Source: Paludibacteraceae bacterium (GTDB lineage: Bacteria; Bacteroidota; Bacteroidia; Bacteroidales; Paludibacteraceae). Taken from it: a stretch of DNA of 13,090 nt. The notes under the pieces were generated by a model. The model did not search any database. It was not told where the DNA came from and saw only the letters and a list, made by a program, of their open reading frames with translations. The stretch lies in assembly GCA_947471245.1 (NCBI GenBank), contig CANIXM010000018.1, positions 1-13,090 on the forward strand, written 5' to 3'. Shown here piece after piece: positions 6,713 to 11,959 of the stretch (position 1 is its first letter; every line of letters begins with the position of its first letter). A program made the position numbers and the translations under genes.

Positions 6713-7405
6713 ATGATTTATTCGCACGAAGTAGAACACATGTGTGTTGTAAAAAAAGGTCCTAACCACGGACCAGCACCCATCCCTCAAGAAGGAAAAT
6801 GGGTTAAATCGAAAGAGATCAAAGACATTTCGGGTTTGACTCACGGTGTGGGTTGGTGTGCGCCTCAGCAAGGTGCTTGCAAGCTTACATTAAACATCAA
6901 AGACGGCATCATCGAAGAAGCATTGGTAGAAACTATCGGTTGCTCAGGCATGACTCACTCTGCTGCAATGGCTGCTGAAATCCTTACTGGCAAAACCATC
7001 CTTGAAGCGTTGAACACTGACTTAGTGTGTGATGCTATCAACGTGGCAATGCGCGAACTTTTCTTACAAATCGCTTATGGTCGCTCACAGTCTGCATTCT
7101 CTGAAGGTGGTCTTCCTATCGGAGCAGGACTTGAGGATTTGGGAAAAGGACTTCGTTCACAAGTAGGAACCATGTTTAGCACACAAGCTAAGGGCGTTCG
7201 TTACTTAGAAATGGCTGAAGGCTACATCAACCGAATGGCGCTTGATGAAGATGGCGAAGCATGTGGATACGAGTTCGTTCGTTTTGGTCCTATGATGGAT
7301 TTAATCAAAAAAGGAGTTGACGCCAACGAAGCCTTGAAAAAATCAACCAGCAAATACGGTCGTTTCGACAATGCCGCTAAATACATTGACCCACGACATG
7401 AGTAA
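6713..7405 (+). CDS. IscU/NifU-N-like iron-sulfur scaffold-type protein, partner of GGGtGRT protein
   Basis: The 230-residue protein aligns by eye with IscU/NifU-N: KLTLNIKDGIIEEALVETIGCSGMTHSAAMAAEILTGKTILEAL (57-100) mirrors the IscU core. C77 matches IscU C63. C49 and C56, in the WCAPQQGAC segment, flank the place of IscU C37, and no aspartate follows as in IscU. The region where IscU carries its third cysteine (HC motif) reads AYGRSQSAFSEGG (121-133), without cysteine. Further cysteines are C11, C106 and C184. An N-terminal extension (1-40) and a C-terminal extension after about 160 are not part of IscU. Proteins like this are annotated as 'iron-sulfur cluster assembly scaffold protein' and, in genomes I recall, adjoin a GGGtGRT gene, as here except for one inserted gene. 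Whether it holds a cluster is unknown; the altered ligand set argues against a standard IscU role. Its stop codon starts the heptamer array that leads to the next gene. Confidence 0.85.
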   Translation: MIYSHEVEHMCVVKKGPNHGPAPIPQEGKWVKSKEIKDISGLTHGVGWCAPQQGACKLTLNIKDGIIEEALVETIGCSGMTHSAAMAAEILTGKTILEALNTDLVCDAINVAMRELFLQIAYGRSQSAFSEGGLPIGAGLEDLGKGLRSQVGTMFSTQAKGVRYLEMAEGYINRMALDEDGEACGYEFVRFGPMMDLIKKGVDANEALKKSTSKYGRFDNAAKYIDPRHE

Positions 7406-7437
7406 TGAATAATTGATAATGAATAATGAATAATTAT
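7403..7437. repeat. Heptamer array from stop codon to next start codon
   Basis: Five successive 7-base units (taatgaa, taattga, taatgaa, taatgaa, taattat) fill the whole gap between the scaffold gene and the four-helix-bundle gene. The first unit contains the upstream TAA stop, and the last overlaps the ATG at 7436. Read on the + strand the array has stops in all three frames. It is in the opposite orientation to the array at 7801-7832. Confidence 0.9.
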
Positions 7438-7783
7438 GAAAGACAATTTAATTGTATCCAAAAGCAAAAAATTTGCAATCAGAATTATTCGGCTATATCA
7501 ATATCTTTTATCAGAAAAGAAGGAATATATTCTTTCAAAACAATTATTGCGATCAGGAACGAGTATCGGGGCTAACATAAAAGAAGCCATTCAAGGCCAA
7601 AGCAAAAAAGATTTTACATCAAAATTGCAGATATCGCTCAAAGAAGCAAGCGAAACTCAATACTGGATTGAATTGCTACACGAGACTGATTACTTAGATA
7701 ACACTCAATTTGAAAGCATGAATGCTGACTGTATCGAGCTTATCAAACTTTTAACGGCAATAATAAAACAATCGAAAGAATAA
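7436..7783 (+). CDS. Four-helix-bundle protein (23S rRNA intervening-sequence protein family)
   Basis: The 115-residue protein carries the family's signature LLRSGTSIGANIKEAIQGQSKKDFTSKLQISLKEASETQYWIELL (about 37-81), with helices before (9-27) and after (91-112). This is the TIGR02436 'four helix bundle' family, first noticed in intervening sequences of 23S rRNA genes and related in fold to Avd of diversity-generating retroelements. Members occur singly in many Bacteroidetes loci, have no established enzymatic role, and may bind nucleic acid. Here no 23S rRNA or reverse transcriptase is nearby. The gene sits between two genes I expect to be adjacent. It is clearly AT-richer than they are: I count 100 G+C in 300 bases (7441-7740) against 61 in 120 for sampled stretches of the flanking genes. 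Heptamer arrays in inverted orientation frame it exactly. A late insertion is likely. Confidence 0.88.
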   Translation: MKDNLIVSKSKKFAIRIIRLYQYLLSEKKEYILSKQLLRSGTSIGANIKEAIQGQSKKDFTSKLQISLKEASETQYWIELLHETDYLDNTQFESMNADCIELIKLLTAIIKQSKE

Positions 7784-7800
7784 TTTATTCAACAGTTTTA

Positions 7801-7832
7801 ATTATCAATTATTAATTATCAATTATCAATTA
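7801..7832. repeat. Heptamer array before the GGGtGRT gene
   Basis: Units attatca, attatta, attatca, attatca and a partial atta lie between the four-helix-bundle stop (7783) and ATG 7839. Its reverse complement (taattga units) matches the array at 7403-7437: 7800-7825 is complementary to 7410-7435 in 23 of 26 positions. Confidence 0.9.
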
Positions 7833-7838
7833 AATATT

Positions 7839-8831
7839 ATGTTATTTGAAAGTTATGACCGTCGTATCAACAAGGTGAATGCGGCACTCAACACATACGA
7901 TATCAAGGATATCGACGAAGCCAAAGCCATCTGTGCTGCTAAAGGCATCGACCCGTACAAAATTTGTGAAGACATCCAAAATATCGCTTTTGAAAATGCG
8001 AAATGGGCTTACGTAGTAGGTGCTGCTATTGCCATCAAAAAAGGATGTACTACCGCTGCTGCTGCTGCCGAAGCTATCGGCATCGGTCTTCAAGCATTCT
8101 GTATTCCTGGTTCTGTAGCCGAAGACCGCAAGGTAGGTCTTGGTCATGGTAACTTGGCTGCTATGTTGCTTCGCAACGAGACTAAATGTTTTGCATTCCT
8201 TGCAGGACACGAATCATTTGCTGCTGCAGAAGGTGCTATCGGTATCGCTCAGTCGGCCAACAAAGTGCGTAAAGAACCATTGCGAGTAATCCTTAATGGA
8301 CTTGGCAAAGATGCTGCTATGATTATCTCACGCATCAATGGTTTTACTTATGTACAAACCGATTTTGATTACGCAACTGGCGAATTGAACATGGTTAAAA
8401 CCAAAGCATATTCTGATGGAATACGCGCTGCAGTAAAATGCTATGGTGCCGACGATGTACGCGAAGGTGTAGCCATCATGCGTGCCGAAGGTGTGGATGT
8501 TTCTATCACTGGTAATTCTACCAACCCTACACGTTTCCAACACCCTGTAGCTGGAACATACAAAAAAGAATGCATAGAGCAAGGCAAAAGCTATTTCTCA
8601 GTAGCTTCTGGCGGTGGAACTGGACGCACACTTCACCCCGACAATATGGGTGCAGGTCCAGCATCTTATGGTATGACAGATACTATGGGACGTATGCACG
8701 GCGATGCTCAGTTTGCTGGTTCGTCATCAGTACCTGCTCACGTAGAAATGATGGGATTCCTAGGCATGGGCAACAACCCAATGGTAGGTGCTACTGTACA
8801 AGTGGCTGTTGCTATCGAAATGGCAAAATAA
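7839..8831 (+). CDS. GGGtGRT family protein
   Basis: The 330-residue protein contains the motif that names the family, GGGTGRTLHPDNMGAGPASYG (258-278), followed by DTMGRMHGDAQFAGSSSVPAHVEMMGFLGMGNNPMVGATVQVA. It is rich in glycine and alanine, soluble, without signal peptide or membrane segment, and has cysteines at 32, 43, 70, 88, 117, 201 and 245. The family (PF14057 as I recall) is widespread in anaerobes and has no assigned function that I know of. The usual neighbour is the IscU-like scaffold protein, so a joint role in iron-sulfur or redox chemistry is a reasonable guess but only a guess. High G+C and strong conservation-type composition contrast with the four-helix-bundle gene before it. 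It is followed at once by a strong terminator. Confidence 0.9.
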   Translation: MLFESYDRRINKVNAALNTYDIKDIDEAKAICAAKGIDPYKICEDIQNIAFENAKWAYVVGAAIAIKKGCTTAAAAAEAIGIGLQAFCIPGSVAEDRKVGLGHGNLAAMLLRNETKCFAFLAGHESFAAAEGAIGIAQSANKVRKEPLRVILNGLGKDAAMIISRINGFTYVQTDFDYATGELNMVKTKAYSDGIRAAVKCYGADDVREGVAIMRAEGVDVSITGNSTNPTRFQHPVAGTYKKECIEQGKSYFSVASGGGTGRTLHPDNMGAGPASYGMTDTMGRMHGDAQFAGSSSVPAHVEMMGFLGMGNNPMVGATVQVAVAIEMAK

Positions 8832-8862
8832 TGACCTCAAACCCCCAAAGGGATAAAATAAG

Positions 8863-8907
8863 AACACTCCCCGATATGCTGATGCGTATCGGGGAGTGTT
8901 GTTTTAT
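8863..8907. terminator. Strong terminator between convergent genes
   Basis: aacactccccgata (8863-8876) pairs perfectly with 8887-8900 and extends by three more pairs (one G-U) around a tgat loop. On the + strand gttttatt follows; on the - strand cttatttta follows. It can therefore end both the GGGtGRT transcript (+) and the SDR transcript (-), which converge here. Confidence 0.88.
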
Positions 8908-8927
8908 TATATGAAGGCAAATAAAAT

Positions 8928-9815
8928 TCACACCACTAAATTCTCCAATGCCTTTCCTAGCTCTGGATATTTAAATTCAAATCCGCTGTCAATCAACTTC
9001 TGAGGAACCATGTTAGAACTATCCAAAATCAGTTCAGGCTCAGTACCAATAAGACGAGCACCTATCTTTATCGCTATGGTAGGGGCTGGCAATCCTACTG
9101 ATACACCCATAACTTTACGAAGGGTAGCCATCAAATTTTTATTTGCCACTGGGGATGGCGACGTACAATTAACTACACCAGACACACTCTCATTTTCAAA
9201 AAGAAACAACAGTATTTGGTAATAATCTTCTATGTGTATCCAACTGAAAAGCTGATTCCCTGAACCCTGCTTCCCTCCTACTCCCCATTTGGTGAGGTTC
9301 ACCAAAGGACTTAATGCCCCTCCATCACGTCCTAAAACAACCGATGTTCGAAGTGCAACCTGACGAGTCGCCCTCAGGTGATAGCTAAAAAAAGTATGCT
9401 CCCATTGCTTGATTACGTCGGCAAGAAAAGTCTCAGCCAGTTCGGATTCCGACTCTACCATTTGTTTGGACTCAGAAGGCATATACACTGCTGAAGCACT
9501 TGCATTAATCCACAACAATGGAGGGTGAAGACACCTTAAAATAGCCTGACCAATGGCATTGGTAGAATCAATCCTCGACTCAAGTATCAACAATTTATTT
9601 TCGATGGTATGTCTACAATTAATTGAAGCTCCTGCCAGATTAATTACTGCATGAGCACCATCCATGACTTTTACTAGATCGGCATGATCCCACTTCACAT
9701 CACCCCCGCTACGCGACACCACTAGGACTTCAAATCCCATGGACTGAAAACGAGCTCGTAGATAGGCACCAATAAAGCCGGTTCCACCTGCAAGAATTAT
9801 TTTTTTTATTATCAT
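8928..9815 (-). CDS. TIGR01777-family SDR/epimerase-like protein
   Basis: The 295-residue protein starts with a nucleotide-binding loop, GGTGFIG (10-16), after strand KKIILA. VINLAGASI (58-66), INASASAVY (103-111), a serine-rich substitute for the family's usual SA.G.YG, and LFSWIHIEDYYQ follow. The C-terminal tail has IGTEPELILDSSNMVPQKLIDSGFEFKYPELGKALENL, the DUF1731 domain typical of TIGR01777 proteins (YfcH/SulA-like). Family members are predicted NAD(P)-dependent sugar-nucleotide or related epimerases, without a settled substrate. It is cytosolic. ATG 9815 starts just before the first strand. An A8 run spans codons 4-6 (lysine, lysine, isoleucine) and could slip. No consensus promoter was found upstream. 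It shares its terminator with the convergent GGGtGRT gene. Confidence 0.9.
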   Translation of the reverse strand: MIIKKIILAGGTGFIGAYLRARFQSMGFEVLVVSRSGGDVKWDHADLVKVMDGAHAVINLAGASINCRHTIENKLLILESRIDSTNAIGQAILRCLHPPLLWINASASAVYMPSESKQMVESESELAETFLADVIKQWEHTFFSYHLRATRQVALRTSVVLGRDGGALSPLVNLTKWGVGGKQGSGNQLFSWIHIEDYYQILLFLFENESVSGVVNCTSPSPVANKNLMATLRKVMGVSVGLPAPTIAIKIGARLIGTEPELILDSSNMVPQKLIDSGFEFKYPELGKALENLVV

Positions 9816-9897
9816 TTCATCTATTTAAGGCCGGCTCAAAAAACGTTTGTACTAATTCACACAAATAATAAGACAGAATTAGTGCATCAATAGTTTA

Positions 9898-9959
9898 TCC
9901 ACTACGTGGAATCAATCCATTGGATAATTATTTCTATTGATATCAATTCCCTATGGGAA
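9898..9959. repeat. Run of four short palindromes
   Basis: Four inverted repeats follow each other within 62 bases: tccac-tac-gtgga (9898-9910), atcca-t-tggat (9915-9925), attgatatcaat without loop (9936-9947) and ttccc-tat-gggaa (9947-9959). They lie in the 275-base space upstream of the SDR gene and beyond the RluB terminator. The rest of this space shows no gene. Confidence 0.6.
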
Positions 9960-10015
9960 AATTAGTTTGTCAGCATCGCTTTACCTATTTCTTCTAATAT
10001 TTCAACCTCATCACA

Positions 10016-10051
10016 ACAAAAACTCCCCCACAACAAAAATTGCAGAGGAGT
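10016..10051 (-). terminator. Terminator of the pseudouridine synthase gene
   Basis: On the - strand actcctctgcaa (10051-10040) pairs with ttgtgggggagt (10033-10022) over 12 positions, three of them G-U. The loop is tttttg and a T-run (tttttg) follows directly, the classic intrinsic-terminator layout. It begins about 40 bases after the stop codon, just past the heptamer array. Confidence 0.75.
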
Positions 10052-10055
10052 CCCC

Positions 10056-10090
10056 AATTATTAATTATCAATTGTCAATTATCAATTATC
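10056..10090. repeat. Heptamer array abutting the RluB stop codon
   Basis: Units of attatta, attatca, attgtca, attatca and partial copies fill the space up to the base before the stop codon (CTA on the + strand at 10091-10093). Seen in the gene's direction, TAG is followed by gataattgataattga-type sequence, the same orientation relative to the gene as the array after the scaffold gene at 7403. Confidence 0.85.
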
Positions 10091-11749
10091 CTATTCGTGT
10101 GCTCCCATCTTAAGCATTTCTACTTCTTTCAAAGTCAAGAAACGGAATTTACCTCTAGGCAAATTTTTCTTGGTCAATCCGGCAAAGAAAACCCTATCAA
10201 GTCGGATTATTTTATATCCCAATTTTTCGAATATTCGGCGCACTACACGATTTTGACCTGAGTGGATTTCAATTCCCACTTGTTTTGCATCATCATCTTT
10301 GACATATTCAAGTGCATCAGCAGCAATGGTAAAGTCATCAAGTGCCACACCAGAGAGAATGGTTTTATAATCTGCTTGCTCGAGTGCTTTATCCAGCGTA
10401 ACATGATAAATCTTCTTTTTGTCGTATTTTGGATGCGTAAGTTTAGAGGCCAAATCACCGTCATTGGTGAGTAGTAGCACACCAGTAGTGTTTCTATCCA
10501 ATCTTCCAACAGGGTAAATTCGCTCACTACATGCGTTTTTCACTAAGTCCAACACTGTCAATCGTTCATGAGTATCTTCCGATGTCGTTACGCAGTCTTT
10601 AGGTTTATTGAGTAGTAGATATACTTTACGTTCAGAATGAACGGGTTGTTCATGAAACATCACTTTATCAGTAAGCATTACTTTCACTCCCAGTTCGGTC
10701 ACCACCTCACCATTCACAGTAATCACACCTGCTTGAATGTATTCATCGGCCTCACGGCGCGAGCATATTCCTGCATTGGCAACAAATTTATTCAAACGTA
10801 CTGGCTTGGTAAAGTCAATGGTGTTTTTCTTAAATGCCAATTGCTTCTTTTGACTGTATTTGGCATTCGGATCATACGAATCATCGCCACTCCGTTTACG
10901 AAATGCCACCCCGTCTTTACGATCGTCGAATCTTGTTTCTTTATATTCAGACTTTGGAGCATCTGGATTTTTTTTGAAATCCAATTTTCCTGTCCTTGGC
11001 TCATCTTCATAGCTATCGGCTATACGTCCATACCGTTTTTCTCCATTGCTGTCGGCAGGCACATCCCATGGTTTACGATCAGCAAATCCTGGTTTTGAGT
11101 CTCTGTTTTCCCATGGCTTTTTAGCACCAAAGCTCGGTCTTCCACCTTCGCGGTTTTCGTATGGTTTACGGTCGCCATAAGCTGGTTTACTATCTTTCTC
11201 CCATGGTTTTTTGGGTGAGAATACGGGTTTTGAATCTTTATCTTCCCATGTCTTACGATCGCCACCAGACGGACGAGCATCTCTGTCGCCATAAGGTTTA
11301 CGGTCGCCATAAGCTGGTTTCGCATCCTTCTCCCATGGTTTTTTAGCACCAAAGGACGGTTTGTTATCTCTATTTTCCCATGGTTTGCGTTCACCTGAAG
11401 ATGGACGTGAGTCTCTATCTCCAAAGGATTTACGTTCACCAAAAGCGGGTTTACTATCACGGTTTTCCCATGGTTTTTTGGCGCCAAAGGACGGTTTATT
11501 ATCAGACCCACTGTATGGTTTACGGTCGCCATAGGCAGGGCGGGTATCATCATTTCTCTTAAAATCTCTGCTTCCTGAGCCACGATTATCATCGCGGGCA
11601 GGACGATCTGTGTCAAACTTACCAGCACCACGGGTGCCTTTCAATAGTGATTTCACATCACGTTTATCAAATGATTTACCATCACGGCCGGCTCCAGCGT
11701 TCGTTCTTGGTCTCGAACCGCCTTGTCCTTTTTCATTATTTGTTCTCAT
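10091..11749 (-). CDS. RluB/RsuA-type 23S rRNA pseudouridine synthase with long repetitive N-terminal arm
   Basis: The C-terminal third is a standard RsuA/RluB enzyme that converts a uridine in ribosomal RNA to pseudouridine. Numbered from ATG 11749, the S4 RNA-binding domain is about 317-370 (RLNKFVANAGICSRREADEYI). The synthase domain is about 375-545, with the catalytic aspartate D418 in VGRLDRNTTGVLLLTNDG and the later motif QNRVVRRIFEKLGY. The first ~310 residues are disordered, rich in R, K, D, G and P, with eleven repeats of about 15 residues. Such arms occur in Bacteroidetes RluB homologs, though this one is long (552 residues against roughly 240-300 for the enzyme alone). The frame continues up to ATG 11809, but the likely promoter lies at 11777-11806, so transcription would begin downstream of that ATG; 11749 (MRTNNEKGQGG) also starts with arm-like composition and is preferred. 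Confidence 0.9.
   Translation of the reverse strand: MRTNNEKGQGGSRPRTNAGAGRDGKSFDKRDVKSLLKGTRGAGKFDTDRPARDDNRGSGSRDFKRNDDTRPAYGDRKPYSGSDNKPSFGAKKPWENRDSKPAFGERKSFGDRDSRPSSGERKPWENRDNKPSFGAKKPWEKDAKPAYGDRKPYGDRDARPSGGDRKTWEDKDSKPVFSPKKPWEKDSKPAYGDRKPYENREGGRPSFGAKKPWENRDSKPGFADRKPWDVPADSNGEKRYGRIADSYEDEPRTGKLDFKKNPDAPKSEYKETRFDDRKDGVAFRKRSGDDSYDPNAKYSQKKQLAFKKNTIDFTKPVRLNKFVANAGICSRREADEYIQAGVITVNGEVVTELGVKVMLTDKVMFHEQPVHSERKVYLLLNKPKDCVTTSEDTHERLTVLDLVKNACSERIYPVGRLDRNTTGVLLLTNDGDLASKLTHPKYDKKKIYHVTLDKALEQADYKTILSGVALDDFTIAADALEYVKDDDAKQVGIEIHSGQNRVVRRIFEKLGYKIIRLDRVFFAGLTKKNLPRGKFRFLTLKEVEMLKMGAHE
11060..11542 (-). repeat. Eleven tandem ~45-base coding repeats in the RluB arm
   Basis: The encoded units are variants of KPSFGAKKPWENRDS, 14-16 residues long, with alternating types: KPAYGDRKPYGDRDA, RPSSGERKPWENRDN, KPVFSPKKPWEKDS and others. 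Constant positions are K/R-P, an aromatic or small residue, G, [DE]RK or AKK, P, and W or Y. The DNA copies (recurring ccatggttttttggcacc- and tttacggtcgccata-type blocks) are close enough to suggest recent duplication or gene conversion. Confidence 0.9.
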
Positions 11750-11776
11750 TAAAAATTTTATAAGTGAATACGCATG

Positions 11777-11806
11777 CAAAGGTCGGAAAAAATTACGAAT
11801 ATCAAA
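11777..11806 (-). promoter_or_regulatory. Probable promoter of the RluB gene
   Basis: On the - strand TTTG (11806-11803), 18 bases and GACCTTTG (11784-11777) match the consensus except for the first base of the -7 box. Transcription from about 11771 leaves about 20 bases before ATG 11749. Confidence 0.5.
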
Positions 11807-11871
11807 CACAAAATTCTGGAAAAGAGTTGAGATAACACTTGATTTAGACTTATTTCTTATGAAAAATTCTT

Positions 11872-11879
11872 ATCTTTGC
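11872..11879 (+). promoter_or_regulatory. Probable -7 element for the flavodiiron gene
   Basis: TATCTTTG fits TAnnTTTG exactly, but no TTTG or TTG stands about 19 bases upstream (the nearest, at 11840-11842, is 29 bases away). The promoter may need an activator or be weak. The leader of about 75 bases contains a small inverted repeat, actag (11890-11894) and ctagt (11903-11907). Confidence 0.55.
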
Positions 11880-11959
11880 AGGAAAATCGACTAGTGCAAT
11901 CTCTAGTTAGCAACAAGAAGTTAACATACTATACAACAAATCTTTAAATATATTTCGGA

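Noticed and set aside
7436..7783. Four-helix-bundle gene as part of a diversity-generating retroelement (Avd)
   Set aside because: No reverse transcriptase, template repeat or variable repeat is visible in the window, and the sequence fits the general TIGR02436 family.
7403..7832. Heptamer arrays as a CRISPR or integron-like array
   Set aside because: The units are contiguous without spacers and no integrase is present; they are simple-sequence tandem arrays.
10040..10261. + strand open frame starting in the intergenic space after RluB
   Set aside because: It reads through the terminator and the open sense of the heptamer array (IINCQLSII) and then antisense to RluB.
11020..11631. Long open frames in other frames and on the opposite strand across the RluB arm
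   Set aside because: They arise from the repeated codons of the arm, whose period is about a multiple of three; their translations are repetitive and match no family, whereas the RluB frame continues into conserved domains.
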